In this document: in pieces, positions 13,630-22,197 of the stretch | Numbering within the stretch: position 1 is the first letter of the stretch | Layout of the letters: each line of letters starts with the position of its first letter | IMG/VR virus record: IMGVR_UViG_3300046009_003547 | Coordinates: 1-31,703 of that record | Origin: a virus | Length of the DNA: 31,703 nucleotides | Direction: 5' to 3' (one strand) | Program-made: the position numbers and the translations under genes | The notes under the pieces: model-generated | Database searches by the model: none | Told to the model about the DNA's origin: nothing | What the model saw: only the letters and a program-made list of their open reading frames with translations

Positions 13630-15716
13630 TGGAAGTCGTAGAAACAATACGTAATATATCTGAGCGAAGTTTCCTAGCGAAGCTATTGCTTATACTTAAA
13701 CCTACAGTACGTATGAGTACTATACAGTGGGCCGAGACACATCGTGTTATGGCATCTACTGAGAGTTCTATCGTTGGGAGATTTGATTGTTCACGGACTC
13801 CCGCGTTTGAATATCTATATAACCTATGTGATAACTGGTTCATACATATAATAGGTTGTATGAAGAGTTCCCAGATAGGTGCATCAGAGATGGAGAACAA
13901 TGTCATAGGAAAGACTATGGACTTGACTCCTTGCAATGCAGCGGTGTTCTTTCCGGGTACTAACTTACTTAAAGAATATTCGCGTAAGCGTTTTCAACCT
14001 TTCTTTAGAACATGTGCTACCCTTCGCGAGAAGGTTAACATAGGTATACCTAAACCGGCTCATGACTTCTTCTCCTTTATAGGAGGCTCTTTGAGCCTTA
14101 AGACTCTTGGCTCTATACAAAGTGTACTATCTTCCCCGATACCTTTTATAATACTTGAAGAATTCGCACAGGTAAAGGCTGAAGTAGCTAAACAAGGCGA
14201 CCCCTTAGGGCTAGTAATGGGGAGGCAGAAGTCCTTCTTCATTGGTATGAAGAAAGTACTTGCGTTTTCAACACCTACCTTCAAAGACTTTTGCAATATG
14301 GAGAAGTTGTTTAACAAAGGTCTACGTCTTGTGTTTAAGGCAAAGTGCCACGCTTGCGGAGAGTTAATAGAATTGTCCGGCTGGACTATGGATAACGTAA
14401 TACAATACTATGAGTACAGCGACCGCTATATAGATGAAGCCTATGGTAAGTATGACCCTGATACAGCACACTTTGCATGCACTGCATGTAATGCAGTTTG
14501 GAGCTTCCAACAGAAGACAGAAAATATAATTGCAGGTAAAGAGTACGGTTTTATAGATGACTGTGGAGACTTTAGCCTTGGCTGGCACTCTATGGCAGGA
14601 GATAAGGAAGTTATAACTAGAGATGAGTATAACCGTAGGGAACTAGAGATAGATAAGTTTGCTTTACGTAAGAAACTTAAGGATAACAAAACGTCTTTGA
14701 CGTATTCCCTACAATACCCTGAGATACTATCTTGCTTCGAAGCTACCTCCGATGCACAAGCCCTTGCTACTAAGAAGATACTAGCAGAACTGGCGTTCCA
14801 AAAAGGTGACGAGACATTACTTAAGGACTGGTTTAACAATAGTAAAGGCTTACCCTATACCTCTGGTGTATCTGCAATAGAAGCAGAGGAAATGAAAACC
14901 TTCAGGAAGAACTACCCTGAACATATATGCCCAATGGAAGGTCTTATACTTACAGCGGGTGTTGACGTACAGATAGATCGCTTTGCGATAGTAATACGTG
15001 CCTGGGGGCATAACAACAACTCTTGGCTTGTATCATGGAAAGAGATACATGGTAATGTACTTGTACAAGAACGAGACGCTAATGGACACTTCCTAGGTGT
15101 ATGGGCACAGCTTACAGACATACTTGTTAAAGGTACAATACCTCATGCAAGTGGTAAACCTATGCACATTGCTGCCGTATCTATAGATTCTGGTGATAGT
15201 ACAGAGTTAGTATATCGTTGGGTACTTGCTATGAAAGAACTATTAGACAATAGGCTTACCTCTACAATAGTTATGGCAACTAAAGGTGTAAGAGACTTAC
15301 GTTTTAGTGATAACGAGATATACCAAGAACCTGCTATGTTTGACCTTACAAATGAGCGTAGCACTAGGAAGAGTATTGCAGAGCAGATGGGTGTACCATT
15401 GTACTATATCGGGGCACATAGGGCACACGAAGAGATACTAAGGCGTGTGGCACTTAACCAAAACCCAGATGCACGTAGTAATATGTACTACCATAACGAA
15501 CAATCCTATGGTCAGTATGAAGAACAGATGACCTCGTGCCGGAAACTTATAGACCCAAACTCTTCCTATACGAAGAGTGTATTTAAACTTATCCCTGGTA
15601 AACGTAAGGAAGCTATGGACGCTGAGAAGAATGCACTACACGCTGCCTATGCCTTGCAACTACGTAACTATACCTACACACATTGGAAATCTTTAGAGGA
15701 TTACTACTATGGCTGA
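13629..15716 (+). CDS. terL: Terminase large subunit, GpA type
   Basis: A 695-residue packaging motor and nuclease of the lambda gpA family (lambda gpA is about 640 residues). The ATPase has a GpA-style Walker A variant at residues 76-84 (GCMKSSQIG, K79), and FIILEE at 173-178 is a plausible Walker B. A zinc-binding insertion, typical of GpA, has CX2C pairs at C240/C243 and C284/C287. The nuclease starts at TAGVDVQIDRFAI (residues 442-454; D446, D450 are candidate metal ligands), with further acidic residues in the C-terminal third. It works at the prohead portal, using ATP to drive DNA inside and cutting it. It overlaps the next gene by eight bases. Confidence 0.93.
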   Translation: MEVVETIRNISERSFLAKLLLILKPTVRMSTIQWAETHRVMASTESSIVGRFDCSRTPAFEYLYNLCDNWFIHIIGCMKSSQIGASEMENNVIGKTMDLTPCNAAVFFPGTNLLKEYSRKRFQPFFRTCATLREKVNIGIPKPAHDFFSFIGGSLSLKTLGSIQSVLSSPIPFIILEEFAQVKAEVAKQGDPLGLVMGRQKSFFIGMKKVLAFSTPTFKDFCNMEKLFNKGLRLVFKAKCHACGELIELSGWTMDNVIQYYEYSDRYIDEAYGKYDPDTAHFACTACNAVWSFQQKTENIIAGKEYGFIDDCGDFSLGWHSMAGDKEVITRDEYNRRELEIDKFALRKKLKDNKTSLTYSLQYPEILSCFEATSDAQALATKKILAELAFQKGDETLLKDWFNNSKGLPYTSGVSAIEAEEMKTFRKNYPEHICPMEGLILTAGVDVQIDRFAIVIRAWGHNNNSWLVSWKEIHGNVLVQERDANGHFLGVWAQLTDILVKGTIPHASGKPMHIAAVSIDSGDSTELVYRWVLAMKELLDNRLTSTIVMATKGVRDLRFSDNEIYQEPAMFDLTNERSTRKSIAEQMGVPLYYIGAHRAHEEILRRVALNQNPDARSNMYYHNEQSYGQYEEQMTSCRKLIDPNSSYTKSVFKLIPGKRKEAMDAEKNALHAAYALQLRNYTYTHWKSLEDYYYG

Positions 15717-15975
15717 GATAACACTGGCGGAAGCCGAAGCAGAATTACTTATAGTAAATAAGGCCATACAAGACCTTATAGAGAATAAACGTATTAACGA
15801 ACATAAACTAGCTACAGGGGAATTTTCTCGTTGGTATAAGTTCGATACCGTGTCACTAGACACTCTTATGGCTTACCGCAGGGAACTACGTTCTTTAATA
15901 ACTGCACTACAACCAGAGGTCGCACCGACTTTTCGCTCCAATGCCTGTATACCACTTGTAGTAAGAGGTAACTAA
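15709..15975 (+). CDS. gpW-like head-tail joining protein
   Basis: An 88-residue protein between the large terminase and portal genes, exactly where lambda gpW (68 residues) lies. It has the expected helix (AEAELLIVNKAIQDLIENKR), a short beta-hairpin region (RWYKFDTVS) and a second helix (DTLMAYRRELRSLITAL), followed by an extended tail. gpW-type proteins sit under the portal, close the filled head and allow tail attachment. The extra ~20 residues at the C-terminus are not in lambda gpW. Start ATG overlaps terL by eight bases and its stop overlaps the portal start by one (TAATG). Confidence 0.8.
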   Translation: MAEITLAEAEAELLIVNKAIQDLIENKRINEHKLATGEFSRWYKFDTVSLDTLMAYRRELRSLITALQPEVAPTFRSNACIPLVVRGN

Positions 15976-17444
15976 TGTCTAATGAAAATGATGTAATATA
16001 CAGTAACCTATCGCAGGTTGTGCCTTCTTTCGAGGGTGCAGGATATACCTATCGTGAAGGTATGCGAGGGTTGTTTGATGGTAGTGCAGATAGTCTTGCG
16101 GCTAGAGAACTACGTTTTCTACAGAACCGTTCAGCGCATATATGCCGTAATAATGGCTACGGAAAGACGGCGTTAAACAAATGGGTAACTAATGCTAACC
16201 ATATAAAAACCATCTGGAAGAACAAAGACGGTAGTTTACATAAAGTAATGCAAGGTTACTGGGATGAATTTATAGCTAACCCATCTTTCGACGGGTACGG
16301 TGACTACAGAGTATTCCAAGGTGTGAGTAACTCTTCCCTTTTCCTTACAGGTAACTCGTACATACGTAAACTTATTATACGTACAGGGAATACGAATGTA
16401 GTTCCGCTTAAACTTCAGCTTATACCTGCTGCATTACATGATGTACTATATACTGGTACAGCTTCTACGGATACTAGAAAGAATATCCAATATGGTATGA
16501 CTTTCGTAAACTCTATCCCTACAGAGTATCACTTTCTAGTAGACCCACTAAAGTTAAAACCTTACGAGGCCGGAACATCGCACGTAACAGTACCTTCAGA
16601 AGAGATTGTACATACTTTTATACGCCAAGAACCTGCCCAGTGGTTAGGTATACCATTACTTGCTCCGGTTATACTTTCTCTATATGCCTTAGATGACCTT
16701 AAGTCTTCTACGATAAACAAACAACTTGCTGCGCAGAGTATTGCAGTTATTGTAGAACAAACGGCTAATGCTCTAAATATGCTACCTGTAGGTGCGCATA
16801 CAATAGAGAATAAAACTGACTATGTAAATGATGGTAAAACCAAGACAGTATTTAAGAACAATCCTAAGGAGTCGCAAACGTTGTATCTTAACAAGGGTGA
16901 AAGCGCTAAGATGTTCCAAGGTACTGATATAGGTAATAACTTTGCGTCACTTATAGAAGGTGAATTGCGTAAAATTGCTGCAACACTTGACCTAGCATAC
17001 CATGAACTTACAGGTGATGCAGGAGCATTAAACTACAGCTCCCTACAAGGTATAATGGTACAACAGCGGAATCGTTTAGAATACCTACATAACTTCCTAT
17101 TTATACCTCTACGCGAGGCACCTATCGCCTCTGCATTTAAAGACCTAGCTGTAGTATACAATAGTAAGTGCGCCAGCGCAGTACCTTACTTTCAACTACC
17201 TAGATGGCGCGGTACTGATGATCTTAAAGATGCCCAGGCAGACTTACTTGAAATACAAAATGGGTTTGGGTTACTTACTGAGGCTCTTACAGAGCGTGGT
17301 CTTACTATAGAACAAGTTATCGCAGATTTAGAGGCAAGGAAGCAACTCGAAGAATATGGTATTGTACTTAACTCTGCTGGCAGCGCCGATAGTATGAGGC
17401 AGACAGGTAACACAGAGGCTAATAGTAATAGTACTGGAGTATAA
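15975..17444 (+). CDS. Portal protein, lambda gpB family
   Basis: A 489-residue portal (lambda gpB is 533). Residues ~49-73 (RSAHICRNNGYGKTALNKWV) match the conserved N-terminal region of this family. HTFIRQEPAQWLGIPLLAPVI at 213-233 is the diagnostic core motif. ELTGDAGALNYSSL, followed by the QQRNRLEYL helix, marks the C-terminal clip and crown part. It forms the dodecameric ring at one head vertex through which TerL moves DNA and to which the connector and tail attach. Its C-terminus is a low-complexity Asn/Ser/Thr tail, consistent with the processed C-terminal end seen in lambda-type portals. It is followed by a hairpin and a new promoter. Confidence 0.92.
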   Translation: MSNENDVIYSNLSQVVPSFEGAGYTYREGMRGLFDGSADSLAARELRFLQNRSAHICRNNGYGKTALNKWVTNANHIKTIWKNKDGSLHKVMQGYWDEFIANPSFDGYGDYRVFQGVSNSSLFLTGNSYIRKLIIRTGNTNVVPLKLQLIPAALHDVLYTGTASTDTRKNIQYGMTFVNSIPTEYHFLVDPLKLKPYEAGTSHVTVPSEEIVHTFIRQEPAQWLGIPLLAPVILSLYALDDLKSSTINKQLAAQSIAVIVEQTANALNMLPVGAHTIENKTDYVNDGKTKTVFKNNPKESQTLYLNKGESAKMFQGTDIGNNFASLIEGELRKIAATLDLAYHELTGDAGALNYSSLQGIMVQQRNRLEYLHNFLFIPLREAPIASAFKDLAVVYNSKCASAVPYFQLPRWRGTDDLKDAQADLLEIQNGFGLLTEALTERGLTIEQVIADLEARKQLEEYGIVLNSAGSADSMRQTGNTEANSNSTGV

Positions 17445-17453
17445 CTAATATAG

Positions 17454-17476
17454 GTAGAGGAACTAGTTTCCTCTAC
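17454..17476 (+). terminator. Hairpin after the portal gene
   Basis: GTAGAGGAA (17454-17462) pairs perfectly with TTCCTCTAC (17468-17476) around a five-base loop. Only TTTG follows, so intrinsic termination would be weak. It lies between the portal stop and a strong promoter-like element, suggesting a boundary that separates two expression levels. Confidence 0.5.
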
Positions 17477-17490
17477 TTTGAAAATAATAC

Positions 17491-17519
17491 TTGACATACA
17501 GCACGTAGTGTGTAATAAT
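17491..17519 (+). promoter_or_regulatory. Strong sigma-70-like promoter before the protease/decoration/capsid genes
   Basis: A perfect TTGACA (17491-17496), a 17-base spacer and AATAAT (17514-17519, five of six matches to TATAAT). Transcription would begin near 17526, about 20 bases before the protease gene. Such a consensus element inside a late structural operon is unusual and would boost the decoration and capsid proteins. Confidence 0.65.
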
Positions 17520-17546
17520 TTGAGAAAACCATTAAAAGGTTAGAAA

Positions 17547-18743
17547 ATGAACCTAGACCATTTAGAAGGTAAAGAGCTGTTCAAGGCTCTTAAAGCTAAC
17601 AAGGATACTATAATAAAGAGCAAAACCTCTTCAATTAAGTACGCCGATTCTATTATATCGACTCCTTCTATAGTTTCCAGAGAACCTAAAACTACAGTAG
17701 TTAAAGAAGACGGGTCATCTGACGACCCTACATCAGACCGAGGTACTATAGATGTTACAGTTGTATGTAATACTGCTTGGTTTTGCGACTCTCATATGGA
17801 CGTTCTTTCTGATACTGCTTATGATGACAGTATTGCTGCTAAAGGGAACGCTATACCTCACATATCCGATCACAAGTGGGAAAGTACATCACATGTAGGC
17901 GATGTAACTAAGGTATATACAAAGAGCATCGCTCTACGCGACTTAGGTCTTGACCAAGATGGAGAAGCTACAGCTCTCCTTATGGACTCTACAGTACGTA
18001 AAGATTACAACGAAGACGTATATAGATTTTATAAGAATGGAAAGATCAACCAACACTCTATCGGACTAACCTACGGGGCATTAGCCCTTGCACTTAATAG
18101 TGAAGATGAAGAGGACATTATCGAGTATACTACATGGAAAGAACACTACGATAAGATTATTAATAAAGAACTTGTAGATAAGAAGGGGTACTTTTGGTAT
18201 GTTCCAAAGGTAGATATAGTAGAGAACTCTTGTGTACTCTTCGGGGCCAATGGCCTGACACCTACTTTATCTAGTAAAACATATTCCTCCCTAGGGAATA
18301 CTGAAGTAAATGTAGTAAATCAACCAACATCTAAAGGTGTAACTATGACATTAGAAGAAGCCCAAGGGAAGATTGCCTCCCTTACAGTAGAGCTTGCTTC
18401 CGCTAAGACAGAACTAGCTTCTGCCAAAGCTGCTGCATCTCTTGAAGAACGTACTAGAGTATCTAGTATTATTAAAGCAGCTAATACCTTCGGTATCGCT
18501 ATTGCGGCTGCTGAAAAATTTATTGAGAAAGGTAGTGATATTGAGACTGTTACTGTAGCTTTCGAGACTATTAAAGAAGCTGCACAGGCCGCAGGTCATG
18601 TAGATACTTCTACTAGCAGTTTCGGTACTGCATCTCAAAAGTCTGACTTTAAAGAACCTAAAGACGACGGAAAGATATTTAAGTCTGCCTTCGATGAAGC
18701 TTTAGAGGCTAAACATTCTAATCCATTTGAAGGAGTTATCTAA
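17547..18743 (+). CDS. Prohead protease with C-terminal scaffold-like coiled coil
   Basis: A 398-residue protein. The N-terminal ~270 residues look like a herpesvirus-type/HK97-type prohead serine protease. Candidate catalytic His is H105 or H109 (PHISDHKW) and candidate nucleophile is S171 (KINQHSIGLTYG). Residues ~265-350 form a coiled coil rich in Leu, Ala and Glu (KIASLTVELASAKTELASAK), followed by IIKAANTFGIAIAAAEKFI. Fusion of protease and scaffold in one protein explains why no separate scaffold gene is visible. It would guide capsid assembly and then degrade the scaffold. An internal start (MTLEEAQGK) at about residue 267 may give a free scaffold, as in lambda C/Nu3. Its stop overlaps the decoration start by one base. 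Confidence 0.85.
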   Translation: MNLDHLEGKELFKALKANKDTIIKSKTSSIKYADSIISTPSIVSREPKTTVVKEDGSSDDPTSDRGTIDVTVVCNTAWFCDSHMDVLSDTAYDDSIAAKGNAIPHISDHKWESTSHVGDVTKVYTKSIALRDLGLDQDGEATALLMDSTVRKDYNEDVYRFYKNGKINQHSIGLTYGALALALNSEDEEDIIEYTTWKEHYDKIINKELVDKKGYFWYVPKVDIVENSCVLFGANGLTPTLSSKTYSSLGNTEVNVVNQPTSKGVTMTLEEAQGKIASLTVELASAKTELASAKAAASLEERTRVSSIIKAANTFGIAIAAAEKFIEKGSDIETVTVAFETIKEAAQAAGHVDTSTSSFGTASQKSDFKEPKDDGKIFKSAFDEALEAKHSNPFEGVI

Positions 18744-19567
18744 TGGGGTATCAAGGTGGATGGACTACTTATCCTGATAAAGTAGTAAAACCAATTTTTT
18801 CACGCAGTGAATGTACTAAGACTAAGGTTGCGACTATTAAGTCTGGTCAAGTACTTAAAGCATATACTTGGTTGGAAAGCGATGGCGCAGGTAAGCTAAT
18901 TGCCCACGGTGGTATTACTGAAAGTGCGTTAGTTACTATCAATGGTGCATTGGCCGCCGCTGCTACCTTAACAGTAGGTACAACTGGTATCGTATTTACA
19001 GTAGGTTCTGCTGGCGCAACTATTGAACAACTTGTTAATGCAATGTCTGTTCTTGTTGGTGGTGATAGTACTACTACAGCTAACGCTGCATTACTTGCCG
19101 CAGGTATCCCAACAACTGTTGGTACATTTACCTCTGGTACTGCTCCTGCATTTAACTTTAACAAAGTAGATGCAAATACTGTTGTAGCTAATGCGACTAC
19201 TTCTGCGTCTAACGTAACTGACTTAGCTGTAGCTGCTTCTGCTGGTACTGCACCAACTGTTACTAAAACTGAAGGTACTGCAACCTTTAACAAAATTGCT
19301 GGTATGACAGTATATGATGTTAATGCTACCGCAGGTGATGTAGATGCGTCAGTCTTTATTGAAGCAGCATTCTACGCTCAAGGCCCATTGTGGGCAGTAG
19401 ACACTGCTGTAGATACTGTAGCAAATGCAGATGGTACTACGACCGCATGTACTACATACAACACTGGTTGCGCTGGTACTTCTGCTGCGAGTAACTTGTT
19501 AAAACAAAAATTCATTGAAGGTTCTGAATTCACCTTAGATGTAATTAGAACTGGAGAGGTATACTAA
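18743..19567 (+). CDS. Head decoration protein (gpD-like) with inserted beta-domain
   Basis: A 274-residue protein directly before the capsid gene. Residues ~24-58 (KVATIKSGQVLKAYTWLESD, then KLIAHGG) and ~183-222 (KIAGMTVYDVNATAGDVDAS, then EAAFYAQGPLW) match the two halves of lambda gpD-type decoration proteins, which are normally 110-140 residues. Between them, residues ~60-181 form an Ala/Thr/Gly-rich extra domain (ALVTINGALA, TIEQLVNAMSVLVGG, SNVTDLAVAASAG) with an adhesin-like pattern. It would stabilise the capsid shell after expansion and display the extra domain outside. An alternative is that the whole protein is an unusual long decoration family. ATA codons are nearly absent, as expected for high expression. 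Confidence 0.75.
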   Translation: MGYQGGWTTYPDKVVKPIFSRSECTKTKVATIKSGQVLKAYTWLESDGAGKLIAHGGITESALVTINGALAAAATLTVGTTGIVFTVGSAGATIEQLVNAMSVLVGGDSTTTANAALLAAGIPTTVGTFTSGTAPAFNFNKVDANTVVANATTSASNVTDLAVAASAGTAPTVTKTEGTATFNKIAGMTVYDVNATAGDVDASVFIEAAFYAQGPLWAVDTAVDTVANADGTTTACTTYNTGCAGTSAASNLLKQKFIEGSEFTLDVIRTGEVY

Positions 19568-19568
19568 T

Positions 19569-20708
19569 ATGGCTGAGTTCTTAAACCCGTATCAAACAGG
19601 TAAGGTACTGTCTGGTGTAATACCAGCTAACCGTATTGCCCGTCCTAACTTCTTGCAAAGTTGGTTCTCAAGAGTAGAAACTACTACTAGTGAGACTGTC
19701 AACTTTGATAGAGAATTCCAAACTAAAAACACCGTTGCAATGTATGTTGCGCCAAGAGTAGATGCTCCTTTGGTAACATTACAAGGCTTTGGTACTCAAG
19801 AACTACGTTTTGCCTATGTTAAAGAAGGTCTTACTTCTTCTGACTGGGAAGAGATTAACCAACGTATGTTGGGACAAGAGTTCGGTAGTGTAGATTGGTA
19901 TGCTAACTGGTTGGAAGCAACTAGAAAGAAACTAGCTATTACAGAGTTTAACTTCGAGAACCTCTTTGAGTTGAATGCTGCTAATATCTTGGTCAATGGT
20001 AGCCATACTGCATCTAGCCCATTGCATGAGGTTGTTGTATATAATTTTAACCGTACCGTAGTTACTACTGATGCAGATTACTTAAAAGGTATTGTACCAC
20101 AAGTAAACTTAACCACTTTAGTGGGTAACGGCGGCGCAGGTAAACGTGCATGGGATAGTACTGGTGGTACTAAAGCTCCTACCCCCTACAAAGACCTTAT
20201 TGCAGCTTGTAATACTGTTCGTCGTAGAGGTAGTGTTAGTGCGGTCATTTTGACTGGCACAGCCTGGGATTACTTAGAAGCTGACATTAATACTAACTAT
20301 AAAACTGCGGCTGATATGACATTGTCTGTAGACAATAGAATACAGTTGCACGTCTTACCTACTGTAGAGAAGTATCAAGACCTTAACTTCCGTAGAACTC
20401 TGTCCTTGGGCGATGGTACATTGGTAGATATCTATACCTATGATGCTATCTACCATGATAGAAATACAGGTGCTGAGACAAGATATGTTCCTGTAGGTAA
20501 GATGCTAGTACTGCCATCTAAAGACAAAGGTATTAAAGTCTACGGTAGAATTATGCATCCTGATGCTGGTTTTAGAGCACAACCAAGATTCATTAACTCT
20601 TGGAAGGATCAAAAAACTGGTAAAGTAGAAACAGAGATACATATGAACTACTTAATGGGCCATACCGATATTGATACATGCGTATCTTGGCAAGTAACTA
20701 GCTCATAA
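19569..20708 (+). CDS. Major capsid protein, lambda gpE family
   Basis: A 379-residue capsid protein similar in length to lambda gpE (341). Typical features are the N-terminal FLNPYQTGKVLSGVI, a VNFDREFQTKNTVAMYVAPRVDAPLV stretch (fold-defining, ~43-68), a helical spine with EEINQRMLGQ, and a C-terminal domain with GRIMHPDAGFRAQPRF (~324-339). It forms the icosahedral shell. Codon use differs from flanking genes: by hand count 3 ATA against 14 ATT/ATC for Ile, versus 23 ATA against 3 in TerL residues 1-350. A hairpin follows the stop. It begins one base after the decoration gene's stop. Confidence 0.9.
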   Translation: MAEFLNPYQTGKVLSGVIPANRIARPNFLQSWFSRVETTTSETVNFDREFQTKNTVAMYVAPRVDAPLVTLQGFGTQELRFAYVKEGLTSSDWEEINQRMLGQEFGSVDWYANWLEATRKKLAITEFNFENLFELNAANILVNGSHTASSPLHEVVVYNFNRTVVTTDADYLKGIVPQVNLTTLVGNGGAGKRAWDSTGGTKAPTPYKDLIAACNTVRRRGSVSAVILTGTAWDYLEADINTNYKTAADMTLSVDNRIQLHVLPTVEKYQDLNFRRTLSLGDGTLVDIYTYDAIYHDRNTGAETRYVPVGKMLVLPSKDKGIKVYGRIMHPDAGFRAQPRFINSWKDQKTGKVETEIHMNYLMGHTDIDTCVSWQVTSS

Positions 20709-20729
20709 CCGAGTATAACCAAAAGTCGT

Positions 20730-20764
20730 CCAGTAGAACTAGAGTATACTTACTCCTCTACTGG
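20730..20764 (+). terminator. Large hairpin after the major capsid gene
   Basis: CCAGTAGA (20730-20737) pairs with TCTACTGG (20757-20764), and inside it GAGTA (20742-20746) pairs with TACTC (20751-20755) around a four-base TACT loop. The total is 13 pairs with one asymmetric internal loop. No U-tract follows, so it may be a partial terminator, a processing site or a 3'-end stabiliser of capsid mRNA. Confidence 0.45.
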
Positions 20765-20783
20765 GCGCACCAACGGAGCATCT

Positions 20784-21437
20784 ATGTCTAGTTTTAAAGT
20801 AACCTTTAGTGGATTAAATACTTTACAACAAGAGTTATCTCAAGGTAACTTAGATAAGCAGTTGGTTAGAGCTGTAGGCTTAGAACTTCTACAAGTACAT
20901 AATGCGTTACGTTTTGCAGTACATGAGCAATATGCAATAGATAAAAGTCTCGATAGTGTACTTAAAGGAAAGAGTGTAAACTCTTATAAACAAGGTAAAG
21001 CTCTTATAGGCGCAAGCCTAGAATATGAAAACAAACCTATTCGTCTTGCGGAGTTTCCATTTACAGTAAAAACATTACTTGTAAAAAACCGCATGATGCT
21101 ACCAGATGGTACACTACGTTTTGCTAGTATAAAGAATAAGATACGTGCAAAAGAGTACTCTGTTATGGTAAAGAGGAAAGGTGGATATAAGGAGATATAT
21201 GGTAAGACTGGACGAGGGGCGTTTAGAACTAATAAGGTTCCAAGTAATAAAGTACAACTACTTGAGCGCCAACAAGATGCAACATGGAAGGACGAGCCTT
21301 TTACAAGGGCACACTATAAACCACTCTTTGGGCCTAGTCTAGCTACAATGGCAAATAGTGTACTAGAGACAGATAGTAAGATAGCAAAACTAATAGCTGG
21401 TATTGAAGATCGTATTGCAACTAAGGTATGGGTGTAA
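20784..21437 (+). CDS. Minor tail / tail completion protein, gpZ-like
   Basis: A 217-residue protein after the capsid gene. Lambda gpZ (192 residues) is the expected neighbour, and the C-terminal segment with LFGPSLATMANSVL and the trailing helix fits that family. The middle is basic and rich in Lys/Arg (IKNKIRAKEYSVMVKRKGG). gpZ-like proteins join the finished tail to the head connector. CGGAG precedes the ATG. It overlaps the next gene by one or ten bases depending on the start chosen. The sequence match is partial; position and length carry most of the weight. Confidence 0.65.
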   Translation: MSSFKVTFSGLNTLQQELSQGNLDKQLVRAVGLELLQVHNALRFAVHEQYAIDKSLDSVLKGKSVNSYKQGKALIGASLEYENKPIRLAEFPFTVKTLLVKNRMMLPDGTLRFASIKNKIRAKEYSVMVKRKGGYKEIYGKTGRGAFRTNKVPSNKVQLLERQQDATWKDEPFTRAHYKPLFGPSLATMANSVLETDSKIAKLIAGIEDRIATKVWV

Positions 21438-21769
21438 TGAAAGTAGAAGATGAAGGGCTAAGACAGGAAATGCTACAACTTGCAGGTGAAGAACTTGTCT
21501 TTAATGACTTCACCATACTAGGGTATCCTGGATTTTCTACTACAAGGTTATACGATGGCGAAGCTAGTATGTACCATGTAGATAAGATGGAGTTTAACTT
21601 CCATGTAACTACAGCAGATGCGGCCACAAACGGAGTTGTTAAAGGTAATAGCTTCACTTTTAGTGATGGAGTCTACGACTTCTCCTTTAAACTAGAAGCA
21701 GATCCATTACCAGACCTTACAGGATTTAGTAAACTACACGTAGTGTATAAAGGACGTACTGATGTTTAG
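21428..21769 (+). CDS. Head-tail joining protein, gpFII-like (by position)
   Basis: A 110-113-residue protein with an N-terminal helix (EGLRQEMLQLAGEEL) and several beta-strands (SMYHVDKMEFNFHV, then GNSFTFSDGVYDFSFKL, then KLHVVYKG). This architecture, with a length near 117, is that of lambda gpFII, the tail-binding connector protein. Two starts are possible: ATG 21428 and, three codons in, ATG 21437, which overlaps the previous stop as TAATG. The second is favoured because such overlaps recur in this operon. The gene order (Z-like before FII-like) differs from lambda. It overlaps the next gene by eight bases. Confidence 0.55.
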   Translation: MGVMKVEDEGLRQEMLQLAGEELVFNDFTILGYPGFSTTRLYDGEASMYHVDKMEFNFHVTTADAATNGVVKGNSFTFSDGVYDFSFKLEADPLPDLTGFSKLHVVYKGRTDV

Positions 21770-22187
21770 TGAACAAAGTATTATAGACCTTATTGAGCCT
21801 ACAGGATACAATGTAGCTGAGTTTCCAGATACTCAATTTGATATATATAAAGAATTTGATGAAAGGTTGCCGCTAATATATGTAGGATACTCTCCTATAG
21901 ATAGCAGAGTTCCTGGTAGTATGCAAGCATATAGTTTCCTAGACTTACATGGAGAGGAACTAACACAGTCTTTTGATATACATCTTGTATGTAATAAAGA
22001 AGATTTACCACAGATATTTGTTGATACGCATATGTCATTAATAGGTAAAGTACCTAAAGGAATTGCAGAGCTTCGCTCTACTGTTTTAAATTTTGCCCAA
22101 GGTGGGCTTATTGGTAAGAATAATGGAACTGTCCATTGGTTAAATAGATATAGAATAGGGTTTCCTACATTATTAACTTTAATTTAA
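21762..22187 (+). CDS. Tail terminator, gpU-like
   Basis: A 141-residue protein between the joining protein and the tail tube gene, where lambda gpU (131 residues) would sit. It starts with a helix (EQSIIDLIEPTGY) and continues with alternating strands and helices (LPLIYVGYSPID, SFDIHLVCNKEDL). Tail terminators form a ring that stops tube growth and presents a docking surface to the head. The family is too divergent for confident recognition by eye; position and size support the call. No signal peptide or membrane segment is present. Confidence 0.6.
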   Translation: MFSEQSIIDLIEPTGYNVAEFPDTQFDIYKEFDERLPLIYVGYSPIDSRVPGSMQAYSFLDLHGEELTQSFDIHLVCNKEDLPQIFVDTHMSLIGKVPKGIAELRSTVLNFAQGGLIGKNNGTVHWLNRYRIGFPTLLTLI

Positions 22188-22197
22188 AGAGGTAAAC

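Noticed and set aside
14060-15364. Several leftward frames within terL
   Set aside because: They are antisense to a well-supported large terminase with ATPase, zinc and nuclease motifs in order.
18847-19293. Leftward 148-codon frame opposite the decoration gene
   Set aside because: It is the Ala/Val/Thr-rich shadow of the inserted beta-domain and lies against the direction of the operon.
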